Source of the DNA: Pseudomonas sputi
GTDB taxonomy: Bacteria > Pseudomonadota > Gammaproteobacteria > Pseudomonadales > Pseudomonadaceae
Length of the DNA: 64,000 nt
NCBI RefSeq assembly: GCF_021603585.1
Contig: NZ_BQHI01000022.1
Location: 1-64,000 of the forward strand
Direction: 5' to 3'
Shown: piece by piece, positions 31,916-39,795 of the stretch
How the letters are laid out: each line of letters begins with the position of its first letter
Position numbering within the stretch: position 1 is the first letter of the stretch
Position numbers and translations under genes: made by a program
The notes under the pieces: generated by a model
What the model saw: the letters and a program-made list of their open reading frames with translations, nothing else
What the model was told of the DNA's origin: nothing
The model's database searches: none

Positions 31916-32317
31916 ATGCGCAGATCCAACCGGGGTTTCACCTTGATCGAAATCATGATCGTGATTGCGATCATCGGTATCGTCATCACCATCGGCTATC
32001 CGAGCCTCACCGAGTACGTGAAGAAAGGCCGTCGTGCAGACGTCGTCAGCACTTTGTCGGAACAGGCACAGATCCTCGAGCGCTTCTATTCGAAGAACAA
32101 CGTCTACACCGGTGTCACCGGGTTGAGCACCGGCAACGATTTCTACACCATCACGCCGACGATCACCGATCAGACCTTCCTGCTGACCGCGACCCGCAAG
32201 ACCGGCACGGCCATGGCCACTGACAAGTGCGGGGATTTCACCCTCACCAACACCGGTGTCAGAAGCATGAACAACGCGACCACCGGGCTGACCACCAAGG
32301 ATTGCTGGGGCCGCTGA
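31916..32317 (+). CDS. pilE: Minor pilin PilE
   Basis: 133 residues. Leader MRRSNRG then FTLIEIMIVIAIIGIVITIG with Glu at +5, a pilin-like short protein with two C-terminal cysteines (TDKCGDF and KDCWGR) for a disulfide. It is the last gene of the minor-pilin operon and links the tip complex to the PilA filament. It is followed after 57 bp by thiO; no terminator is evident between them. Confidence 0.92.
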   Translation: MRRSNRGFTLIEIMIVIAIIGIVITIGYPSLTEYVKKGRRADVVSTLSEQAQILERFYSKNNVYTGVTGLSTGNDFYTITPTITDQTFLLTATRKTGTAMATDKCGDFTLTNTGVRSMNNATTGLTTKDCWGR

Positions 32318-32374
32318 GCCGCTTTATTTCGGGCGCCATTTGCGCCCACTGTCTTTTTTACGGTTGGATCAAAC

Positions 32375-33475
32375 ATGACCAGGCAACAGCAAGTGGTGAT
32401 TGTCGGTGGCGGGGTGATTGGCCTGCTCACGGCGTACAACCTCGCCTCCGAGGTCGGCAGCGTGGTGCTGCTGGATCGTTCGAACGTCGGCCAGGAATCG
32501 TCCTGGGCCGGTGGCGGTATCGTGTCTCCGCTGTACCCGTGGCGCTACAGCCCGGCCGTCACCGCGCTGGCGCACTGGTCGCAGGATTTTTATCCACAGC
32601 TGGGCGAGCGTCTTTTTGCCGATACCGGAGTCGATCCCGAAGTGCATACCACCGGCCTGTATTGGCTGGATCTGGATGACGAAGCCGAAGCGCTGGCCTG
32701 GGCTGCGCGGGAGAACCGCCCGTTGCGGGCTGTGGATATTTCGGCGGCGCATGATGCGGTGCCGGTGCTCGGTGGCGGCTTTTCCCGGGCGATCTACATG
32801 GCCGATGTGGCCAACGTGCGCAACCCGCGACTGGTGAAGTCTTTGAAAGCAGCGTTGCAGGCGCTGCCGAACGTGACGATTCACGAGCAGTGCGAAGTCA
32901 GCGGGTTCGTCCGTGAAGGCGAACGGGTGGTGGGCGTGCAGACTTCCACCGGTGTGATCGCTGGCGATCAGATCGTGCTGACGGCGGGCGCGTGGAGCGG
33001 CGCACTGCTCAAGACCCTGAACCTTTCCCTGCCGGTGGAGCCGGTCAAGGGCCAGATGATTCTCTACAAGTGCGCGGCGGATTTCCTGCCGAGCATGGTG
33101 CTGGCCAAGGGGCGCTACGCCATTCCGCGTCGTGACGGGCACATTCTGATCGGCAGTACGCTGGAGCACGAAGGCTTCGACAAGACCCCGACGAATAACG
33201 CGCTGGAAAGCCTCAAGGCATCGGCGGTCGAGTTGCTGCCGGCGCTGGCCGATGCCGAAGTGGTGGGGCATTGGGCCGGGCTGCGACCGGGTTCGCCCGA
33301 GGGCATTCCTTACATTGGCCGGGTTCCGGGGTTTGACGGTCTGTGGCTGAACTGCGGGCATTACCGCAATGGGCTGGTGCTGGCGCCGGCGTCCTGTCAG
33401 TTGTTTGCCGACGTGATGCTGGGGCGCGCGCCGATCATCGATCCGGCGCCGTATGCTCCGGCCGGACGTATCTAG
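32375..33475 (+). CDS. thiO: Glycine oxidase ThiO-like FAD enzyme
   Basis: 366 residues. The N-terminal FAD fold has VVIVGGGVIGLLTAYNLA. D-amino-acid-oxidase family motifs follow (SSWAGGGIVSPLYPW; HWAGLRPGSPEGIPYIGRVP). Glycine oxidase makes dehydroglycine for thiazole (thiamine) synthesis. The assignment to ThiO rather than another DAO-family oxidase is by length and Pseudomonas gene order. It is adjacent to the pilus genes only by position, and a REP-like hairpin separates it from pilR. Confidence 0.88.
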   Translation: MTRQQQVVIVGGGVIGLLTAYNLASEVGSVVLLDRSNVGQESSWAGGGIVSPLYPWRYSPAVTALAHWSQDFYPQLGERLFADTGVDPEVHTTGLYWLDLDDEAEALAWAARENRPLRAVDISAAHDAVPVLGGGFSRAIYMADVANVRNPRLVKSLKAALQALPNVTIHEQCEVSGFVREGERVVGVQTSTGVIAGDQIVLTAGAWSGALLKTLNLSLPVEPVKGQMILYKCAADFLPSMVLAKGRYAIPRRDGHILIGSTLEHEGFDKTPTNNALESLKASAVELLPALADAEVVGHWAGLRPGSPEGIPYIGRVPGFDGLWLNCGHYRNGLVLAPASCQLFADVMLGRAPIIDPAPYAPAGRI

Positions 33476-33505
33476 TCAGTTTTTCTTCCGGTAACTGACA
33501 AATAG

Positions 33506-33529
33506 CTTTCGCGGGCAAGCCCGCGAAGG
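33506..33529. repeat. REP-like hairpin between thiO and pilR
   Basis: TTCGCGGGC / GCCCGCGAA around AA, the core of the fluorescens-type REP (intergenic palindrome). It lies between the convergent ends of thiO and pilR and may stabilise or terminate both messages. Confidence 0.7.
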
Positions 33530-33534
33530 GGCCC

Positions 33535-34881
33535 TTAATCCAGCCCCAGTTTCTTGAGCCTGTAGCGCATCGACCGAAACGACAGGCTCAACCGCTGCGC
33601 CGCCGCCGTGCGATTCCAGCGGGTTTCCTCCAGCGCCTGCAAAATCAGTTTGCGCTCGACGCTCTCAAGATAGTCTTCGAGGTTGTCGATCTGGGTGAGA
33701 TCGGCAGCTCCGCCCTCGGCGGCGCCGTTACCTTCACTCAGGCGTAAATCATCGGTCTCGATCGTGCGGTTTTCACACAGGGTGTGTGCCCGTTCAAGCA
33801 CGTTCTCCAGCTCCCGCACGTTGCCCGGGAAACGGTAGTTTTTCAGCGCCTCAAGGGCATGGGGATGAAGACGTGCCGCCGGTTGCCCGGTGCCATTGGC
33901 CAGGCGTTTGAGCATGTGGCCGGCCAGTGTTTCGATGTCATCGCGGCGTTCGCGCAGGGACGGCACACGCAGTTCGATCACGTTCAACCGGTAATACAGA
34001 TCCTGACGAAAGCGCTCGGCAGCCACTTCCGCGTCGAGATCCTTGTGCGTCGCGCAAAGGATGCGCACGTCAACCACGGTTTCCTGTTGACCGCCGACGC
34101 TGCGCACGGCTTTTTCCTGGATCGCCCGCAGCAGCTTGACCTGCATCGGCAGCGGCAGATCCGCCACTTCATCGAGAAACAGCGTGCCGCCATGGGCCGC
34201 CTGAAACAGCCCCGGTTTATCCTCCACCGCGCCGCTGAAACTGCCTTTGCGGTGGCCGAAAAATTCGCTTTCCATTAACTCTGAAGGAATCGCCCCGCAG
34301 TTCACCGGCACAAATGGCTGGCTGGCCCGCGGGCCTTGTTCATGAATCAGTCGGGCGACCAGCTCCTTGCCACTGCCGGACTCGCCGCTGATGTAGACCG
34401 GTGCCTGGCTGCGGGCCAGTTTGTCGATCTGCTTGCGCAGGTTGCGCATCGGCGGTGAATCGCCAAGCAGCCGCCGGTCGATCGAGGTGCAGACATTACC
34501 TGCCGCCGGCATGCGCAACGCCGAGCCGACCAGCTCACGCAGGCGTGTCAGGTCCACGGGTTTGGTCAGGAAGTCGAAAGCCCCGGCCTTCAAGGCGTTG
34601 ATCGCCGTTTCCAGGCTGCCGTAGGCGGTGATCATGGCTACCGGCAGTTGGGGATAACGCTGCTGAATATGCTGCACCAGTTCCAGGCCGGTGCCGTCGG
34701 GCAGGCGCATGTCGGTCAGGCACAGCTCGAAGCTCTCGCGGTGCAGCAGCGCCTGGGCTTCTGCGAGATTGCGTGCGCTGAAGGTGTCGAGTTTCATCCG
34801 TCCCAGGGTGATTTCCAGGAGTTCGCGGATATCCGGCTCGTCGTCGACGATGAGGATTTTTTGCCGTGGGCTCGTGTTCAA
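33535..34881 (-). CDS. pilR: Sigma-54-dependent response regulator PilR
   Basis: 448 residues: receiver domain with phospho-acceptor Asp57 (LCLTDMRLPDG), AAA+ domain with Walker A GESGSGKE (near 165) and the sigma-54 contact loop GSFSGA (near 217), and a C-terminal Fis-type helix-turn-helix (NRTAAAQRLSLSFRSMRYRL). It activates pilA when phosphorylated by PilS. The start I prefer is TTG at 34881, in TTGA overlap with the pilS stop and preceded by GGACGGAAAC. Upstream codons of this frame lie inside pilS and do not resemble PilR. Confidence 0.95.
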   Translation of the reverse strand: MNTSPRQKILIVDDEPDIRELLEITLGRMKLDTFSARNLAEAQALLHRESFELCLTDMRLPDGTGLELVQHIQQRYPQLPVAMITAYGSLETAINALKAGAFDFLTKPVDLTRLRELVGSALRMPAAGNVCTSIDRRLLGDSPPMRNLRKQIDKLARSQAPVYISGESGSGKELVARLIHEQGPRASQPFVPVNCGAIPSELMESEFFGHRKGSFSGAVEDKPGLFQAAHGGTLFLDEVADLPLPMQVKLLRAIQEKAVRSVGGQQETVVDVRILCATHKDLDAEVAAERFRQDLYYRLNVIELRVPSLRERRDDIETLAGHMLKRLANGTGQPAARLHPHALEALKNYRFPGNVRELENVLERAHTLCENRTIETDDLRLSEGNGAAEGGAADLTQIDNLEDYLESVERKLILQALEETRWNRTAAAQRLSLSFRSMRYRLKKLGLD

Positions 34882-36467
34882 CTTTGTTTCCGTCCGTGAG
34901 CAAAGGTGATGCGAAAGCAGCCGCCGCCTTGGCGTGATTTGAAGTCTAGGCGCGCTTGATTGCTTTCGCACAGCTCACGGGACAGATAAAGCCCAAGGCC
35001 GGTGCCCTGGCTGGTGGTGGTAAAGAACGGTTCGAACAGGTGGGCTTGATGATCCAGCGGCACGCCGGGGCCATTGTCTTGCACCTCAAGCACGGCCAGC
35101 GTGCTCTCGGGGTCGATGGACAGCGTCAGCCAGACCTCGGCCGGATCGTGCAGCAGGGCACTGTGGCGCCAACCGTTACGTAACAGATTGTCGAGAATCT
35201 GCGTGAGCTGGCCGGGATCCATCAGGGTGCGGAAGTCCCCCGGGCCGATGTGCAGGTGAATCTGCTGATGCTCGCCGGCCTGTTCGCGGCTCTCGTCGAC
35301 AAACTGCTCCAGCCACGGCTTGAGATCCAGCCGTTGCGGTGCGCTCTGCTGGCGGCGGGACAGTTGCAGGACGTTTTCGATGACTCGGTTCATGCGCTGG
35401 GAGTGGTCTTGAATGATCTGCGTCAGACGCCGATCCGCGCTGTCGAGTTCCTCGGATTCCTGCAACAGCTGCGCGGCATGACTGATGGCCCCCAGCGGAT
35501 TGCGGATTTCATGGGCGATACCGGCGGTCAGCCGACCCAGCGCGGCCAGTTTCAATTGCTGGGCCTGCTGGGCGATCTGTGCGAGGTCTTCGAGAAACAC
35601 CAGGGTCTGGCGATTCGGGCTCTGTTCCAGGGCGACGAAACTCGGCTGCAGCTCCAGGCCGTTGCCGGCGACTTTCAGGCTTTGCGGGCGCAGGGTCGGG
35701 TTGTTCAGCCACAGTTGCAGGCGTTCGACCAGTGCGCTCGAGTGCTCATCAATCAAGTCGCCTTGGAGGTGCGGTTGTCCCAGCAGGACCCTGGCACTGT
35801 GATTGGCCAGTTGCACCCGGCGCTGTTCGTCGAGCACCAGAATGCCGGTGCGCATGCGTTGCAGGATCAGCGCGTTGAGGGCTTCGAGACCCACCACTTC
35901 GCTGGCGCGCAGCTCGGCCAGGTTCTCACTGACTTCGAGACGGCGGATCAACCCTTGTACCAGTAACGAGGCCGCAAAACACAAGGCGCCGAGGGTGCCG
36001 GCCTGCAGATAGTCGTTGGCGCTCAAGGGGTGACTGAAGCTCAGCAGAAAGCTGAGCCCGACGATGCCGAGGGTGGCGATGGCGGCGATCAGCAAGCCGA
36101 TGCGTCGTCGCAGCAACGTGTTGCTGATGGCCACCGAAACGATCAGCAAGTTGCCAATCGCACTGGCCACACCGCCCGCCGCATAGAACACGCCACACAG
36201 CAGCAGAATGTCGACCAGTGACAGCGCGAACAACCGGGCCGGGCGGCGGATGTTCTCGAGGAATACCACCAGCAGAATGTTCAGCACCAGGTACAACCAG
36301 CTGCCATTGCGCAGCAACTCGTCGTTGGCCGAGGTCAGCAGGCGGTTGTCCATGTTGCTGGAGATCAGCAACACCAGGGTGATGCCGACGCTCAAACGGT
36401 ACAGATGATAGAGGCGCAGCAATCGCTGAGCCTGTTTGCTGTTGGCGTTGTCGGCCTCAGCGATCAC
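34878..36467 (-). CDS. pilS: Sensor histidine kinase PilS
   Basis: 529 residues: six membrane segments (about residues 15-190), a linker PAS-like region (LNALILQRMRTGILVLDEQR), the HisKA H-box GIAHEIRNPLGAISH with His319, and an ATPase domain with N, G1 and G2 boxes (NGPGVPLDHQ; GTGLGLYLSREL). It phosphorylates PilR and senses pilin in the inner membrane. The start is GTG at 36467, overlapping the preceding small gene by 11 bp. It ends in overlap with the pilR start. Confidence 0.95.
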   Translation of the reverse strand: MIAEADNANSKQAQRLLRLYHLYRLSVGITLVLLISSNMDNRLLTSANDELLRNGSWLYLVLNILLVVFLENIRRPARLFALSLVDILLLCGVFYAAGGVASAIGNLLIVSVAISNTLLRRRIGLLIAAIATLGIVGLSFLLSFSHPLSANDYLQAGTLGALCFAASLLVQGLIRRLEVSENLAELRASEVVGLEALNALILQRMRTGILVLDEQRRVQLANHSARVLLGQPHLQGDLIDEHSSALVERLQLWLNNPTLRPQSLKVAGNGLELQPSFVALEQSPNRQTLVFLEDLAQIAQQAQQLKLAALGRLTAGIAHEIRNPLGAISHAAQLLQESEELDSADRRLTQIIQDHSQRMNRVIENVLQLSRRQQSAPQRLDLKPWLEQFVDESREQAGEHQQIHLHIGPGDFRTLMDPGQLTQILDNLLRNGWRHSALLHDPAEVWLTLSIDPESTLAVLEVQDNGPGVPLDHQAHLFEPFFTTTSQGTGLGLYLSRELCESNQARLDFKSRQGGGCFRITFAHGRKQS

Positions 36468-36690
36468 TGGAGCCGGGGCCTTGCTCGAGGTGAGCCTGGC
36501 TGCAATACCACTGTTGTTGAAGGTTCAGCGCGCGGTCGCGGGGCAGGTGCACGCCACAATGGGCGCAGCGCACCATCGGCGCGGCATCCTGTTCGCGAGG
36601 CGATCGGGCGGAGGCGGCAGGGGCCTTGAATTTGCGCCACAACCAGACAGCAGCGGCGATCAAGGCAATCCAGAACAGTAAACGAAGCAT
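36457..36690 (-). CDS. PP0621-family small membrane protein
   Basis: 77 residues: one N-terminal membrane segment (MLRLLFWIALIAAAVWLWRKF), then a linker rich in serine/arginine and a zinc-finger-like tail with CAHCGVHLPRD and YCSQAHLEQG. This layout matches a Pseudomonas small-protein family. It overlaps the start of pilS by 11 bp, so it is probably the first gene of the pilS-pilR transcript. Function unknown; a membrane-anchored metal-binding protein is inferred. Confidence 0.8.
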   Translation of the reverse strand: MLRLLFWIALIAAAVWLWRKFKAPAASARSPREQDAAPMVRCAHCGVHLPRDRALNLQQQWYCSQAHLEQGPGSSDR

Positions 36691-36769
36691 GATGGGCGGC
36701 TTTTCGGCTAATGATTCGGCAGTTTAGCCAAGGACCCGACAGGCGCACAGCCCAATCACACGCGGCAAT

Positions 36770-36799
36770 AAAAAGGGAGATCCGAAGATCTCCCTTTTT
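36770..36799. terminator. Bidirectional terminator after bamD
   Basis: Perfect 13-bp stem AAAAAGGGAGATC / GATCTCCCTTTTT with a CGAA tetraloop, 17 bp after the bamD stop on the minus strand. It separates bamD from the PP0621-pilS-pilR unit downstream. Confidence 0.92.
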
Positions 36800-36815
36800 G
36801 GCATCACCGCAGTGA

Positions 36816-37832
36816 TCAGTCGAACAGACCGAAGGTCATGTAGCTGAAGATGGAACGGTCGCTGTCGCTCGACTCCGGCTCCGGCTCTTCGATCACGTCG
36901 CCGTTTTCGTCTTTAGGCTTGAGCTCGTTCGGGATCGCGTCTTTCGCGTCCTGGAACTGCTTCTGCACGTCCTGGTTGGCGCGGGTCTCTCCCGGCGGCA
37001 GCGGCGGACGGGATTCGATCAGGCCCAGCGTGGCCTTGCTCAGGAACGAACGGTTGTCGGCTTCGGCAACGCGAGGCACGAACTGGCCGTCCTGCAGGCT
37101 CGGGTGGTTCGGGTAGTTGAGCTTCAGGGTTTCCAGACTGGTGGCGGCCAGATCGTCCAGGTGCAGGCGCTGGTAGGCTTCGGTCATCACCGCCAGGCCG
37201 TCGCCGACCGATGGGGTTTCCTGGAAGTTTTCCACTACATAACGACCACGGTTGGCGGCAGCGACATAGGCCTGACGGGTCAGATAGTAGTCGGCCACGT
37301 GGATTTCGTAGGCGGCCAGCAGGTTGCGCAGATAGATCATGCGCTGCTTGGCGTCCGGCGCGTAGCGGCTGTTCGGGTAGCGGCTGGTCAGCTGGGCGAA
37401 CTCGTTGTAGGAGTCGCGGGCGGCACCCGGGTCACGCTTGGTCATGTCCAGCGGCAGGAAGCGCGCCAGCAGGCCGACGTCCTGGTCGAACGAGGTCAGG
37501 CCCTTGAGGTAGTAGGCGTAATCCACGTTCGGGTGCTGCGGATGCAGACGAATGAAACGCTCGGCGGCGGACTTTGCAGCTTCCGGCTCGGCGTTCTTGT
37601 AGTTGGCATAGATCAGTTCCAGCTGCGCCTGATCGGCGTAGCGACCGAACGGATAACGCGACTCCAGAGCCTTCAGCTTGGCTGTGGCGCTGGTGTAGCT
37701 GTTGTTGTCCAGGTCCTGTTGAGCCTGCTGGTACAGCTCGGCTTCACTCAGGTTTTCGTCTACGACTTCCTTCGATGAGCAAGCAGCGGTCAATGCGAGG
37801 ATGGCGATCAGCAGCAGGTGTTTCACTTGCAT
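36816..37832 (-). CDS. bamD: Outer membrane protein assembly factor BamD
   Basis: 338 residues. Lipoprotein signal [20 protein letters not shown] with C18. TPR-type helical repeats follow ([41 protein letters not shown]), and QTPSVGD-like linkers toward an acidic C-terminal extension. It is the essential BAM-complex lipoprotein inserting outer-membrane barrels. Longer than E. coli BamD because of the charged C-terminal tail, as in Pseudomonas. Divergent from rluD with a 152-bp shared region. Confidence 0.95.
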   Translation of the reverse strand: MQVKHLLLIAILALTAACSSKEVVDENLSEAELYQQAQQDLDNNSYTSATAKLKALESRYPFGRYADQAQLELIYANYKNAEPEAAKSAAERFIRLHPQHPNVDYAYYLKGLTSFDQDVGLLARFLPLDMTKRDPGAARDSYNEFAQLTSRYPNSRYAPDAKQRMIYLRNLLAAYEIHVADYYLTRQAYVAAANRGRYVVENFQETPSVGDGLAVMTEAYQRLHLDDLAATSLETLKLNYPNHPSLQDGQFVPRVAEADNRSFLSKATLGLIESRPPLPPGETRANQDVQKQFQDAKDAIPNELKPKDENGDVIEEPEPESSDSDRSIFSYMTFGLFD

Positions 37833-37882
37833 GGCGGCTTGCGTCCCTATGACGGCCGCTGTCTTGGGCGGGGCCGTCCTGT

Positions 37883-37888
37883 TATGAT
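37883..37888 (+). promoter_or_regulatory. Candidate -10 element for rluD
   Basis: TATGAT, about 97 bp before the rluD start, with a GC-rich stretch (GAGCGCCCC) after it. The -35 region is poor at standard spacing, so this is tentative. Confidence 0.35.
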
Positions 37889-37984
37889 GAGCGCCCCGTT
37901 GAAAAGCCCCGGGGCAAAAGACGCCGTATTTAACCACAAGCGCGCAGCCGAAACCAAAGGCTGTAGCCGACGCCCAGTCCGAGC

Positions 37985-38947
37985 ATGTCCGATAAAATTG
38001 AACTTCGCGCAGAGGTGCCGTCCGAATTGGGCGGCCAACGCCTCGATCAAGTCGCCGCCCAACTCTTCGCCGAGCACTCGCGCTCGCGCCTTTCCGCCTG
38101 GATCAAAGAAGGTCGCCTGACTGTGGACGGGGCGGTCATCCGCCCGCGCGACATCGTTCATGGCGGTGCCATCCTTGAGCTGACTGCCGAGCAGGAGGCC
38201 CAGGGTGAATGGGTCGCTCAGGACATCGAACTCGACATCGTCTATGAAGACGACGACATTCTGGTGATCAACAAGCCTGCGGGCCTGGTGGTGCACCCGG
38301 CTGCCGGTCACGCTGATGGCACCTTGCTCAACGCGTTGCTGCACCACGTCCCGGACATCATCAATGTCCCGCGTGCCGGTATCGTGCATCGTCTGGACAA
38401 GGACACCACCGGTCTGATGGTGGTGGCCAAGACCATTCAGGCGCAGACCAAACTGGTCGCGCAGTTGCAAAGCCGCAGCGTCAGCCGGATCTACGAGTGC
38501 ATCGTGATCGGCGTAGTGACCGCCGGCGGCAAGATCAACGCGCCGATCGGCCGTCACGGCCAGCAGCGTCAGCGCATGGCCGTGATGGAAGGCGGCAAGC
38601 CGGCCGTCAGCCACTACCGCGTGCTGGAGCGCTTCCGTTCCCACACCCACGTACGGGTGAAGCTGGAAACCGGTCGTACTCACCAGATCCGCGTGCATAT
38701 GGCGCACATCAACTTCCCGTTGGTCGGCGACCCGGCGTACGGCGGCCGTTTCCGCATTCCGCCGGCCGCGAGCCAGACCATGGTCGAATCCCTCAAGCAC
38801 TTCCCGCGTCAGGCCCTGCACGCGCGGTTCCTCGAACTGGATCACCCGACCACCGGTGAGCGCATGAGCTGGGAATCGCCGTTGCCGGAAGACTTCGTCT
38901 GGCTGTTGACCCTGCTCAAGCAGGATCGCGAGGCATTCGTCGGATGA
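37985..38947 (+). CDS. rluD: 23S rRNA pseudouridine synthase RluD
   Basis: 320 residues: N-terminal S4 RNA-binding domain ([20 protein letters not shown]) and RluA-family catalytic domain with [13 protein letters not shown], catalytic Asp138. It makes pseudouridines 1911, 1915 and 1917 in 23S rRNA helix 69. ATGA overlap with the following pgeF shows tight coupling. This rluD-pgeF pair next to bamD and clpB is the conserved gammaproteobacterial order. Confidence 0.96.
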   Translation: MSDKIELRAEVPSELGGQRLDQVAAQLFAEHSRSRLSAWIKEGRLTVDGAVIRPRDIVHGGAILELTAEQEAQGEWVAQDIELDIVYEDDDILVINKPAGLVVHPAAGHADGTLLNALLHHVPDIINVPRAGIVHRLDKDTTGLMVVAKTIQAQTKLVAQLQSRSVSRIYECIVIGVVTAGGKINAPIGRHGQQRQRMAVMEGGKPAVSHYRVLERFRSHTHVRVKLETGRTHQIRVHMAHINFPLVGDPAYGGRFRIPPAASQTMVESLKHFPRQALHARFLELDHPTTGERMSWESPLPEDFVWLLTLLKQDREAFVG

Positions 38948-39666
38948 ACTGGCTGACGCCGGACTGGCCCGCGCCGGCCAGCGTCAAGGCCTGTGTCACC
39001 ACCCGCGAGGGCGGCGTCAGCGAGACGCCGTTCGACAGCCTCAATCTGGGCGATCATGTCGATGACCGCCCCGAGGCTGTGGCCGAAAACCGTCGACGTC
39101 TGACCGAACACTTCTCTATAAAGCCTGCCTGGCTGCAGCAAGTGCACGGGATTGCCGTGGCACATGCCGATCCGTCCGTGGTGGCCACCGCGGATGCCAG
39201 CTGGACGGCGACACCCGGTATCGCCTGTGCGGCGATGACCGCCGACTGCCTGCCGGCGCTGTTCTGCGACCGTGCCGGCACTCGCGTTGCTGCGGCGCAT
39301 GCCGGTTGGCGTGGACTGGCGGCTGGCGTGCTGGAAGCCACCCTCGACAGTCTGAATGTACCCGCCGGGGATGTACTGGTCTGGCTCGGCCCGGCCATCG
39401 GCCCCCAAGCCTTTGAAGTCGGCCCGGAAGTCCGGGAAGTCTTCGTCAGTCAATTGCCCGAAGCCGAGGCAGCCTTTGTCCCGAGTCACAACGCGGGCAA
39501 GTTCATGGCTGACATCTATAAGCTGGCGCGGCTGCGTCTGGCGGTTCGTGGTGTCACCGCTGTTTATGGTGGCGGTTTCTGCACCGTGACCGATCCGCGC
39601 TTCTTTTCCTATCGCCGTGCACCTCGCACGGGTCGCTTCGCCTCCCTGGTCTGGCTTACCCGCTAA
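38944..39666 (+). CDS. pgeF: PgeF (YfiH) purine nucleoside phosphorylase / laccase-fold protein
   Basis: 240 residues of the YfiH/DUF152 family: CVTTREGGVSETPFDSLNLG, HGIAVAHADPSVV, and the histidine/cysteine metal motif MTADCLPALFCDRAGTRVAAAHAGW, then VWLGPAIGPQAFEVG. The family edits peptidoglycan precursors and removes L-serine misincorporated into UDP-MurNAc peptide, or acts on purine nucleosides, depending on report. It overlaps rluD by 4 bp. Sure of family, less of the exact substrate. Confidence 0.9.
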   Translation: MNWLTPDWPAPASVKACVTTREGGVSETPFDSLNLGDHVDDRPEAVAENRRRLTEHFSIKPAWLQQVHGIAVAHADPSVVATADASWTATPGIACAAMTADCLPALFCDRAGTRVAAAHAGWRGLAAGVLEATLDSLNVPAGDVLVWLGPAIGPQAFEVGPEVREVFVSQLPEAEAAFVPSHNAGKFMADIYKLARLRLAVRGVTAVYGGGFCTVTDPRFFSYRRAPRTGRFASLVWLTR

Positions 39667-39695
39667 ACTCTCTGATCTGCATCAACTCCCTGACG

Positions 39696-39724
39696 CTTGA
39701 ATCTTCCAGAATCGACCGCATCTA
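39696..39724 (+). promoter_or_regulatory. Heat-shock (sigma-32) promoter of clpB
   Basis: CTTGAAT (39696-39702), 13 bp, then CCGCATCTA (39716-39724), close to the consensus CTTGAAA-N13-14-CCCCATNT. It is about 70 bp before the clpB ATG, fitting the well-known heat induction of clpB. Confidence 0.8.
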
Positions 39725-39795
39725 TAGCGGTATCTGGCAGGTTTCTTTATTCAGGATGGTTTTCAGGTCCGGCCTGCTCAAAAGGAAGGTGACCC

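Noticed and set aside
28809-31916. A pilY2 gene between pilY1 and pilE
   Set aside because: Only 14 bp separate pilY1 and pilE and no reading frame fits; this lineage appears to lack pilY2 here.
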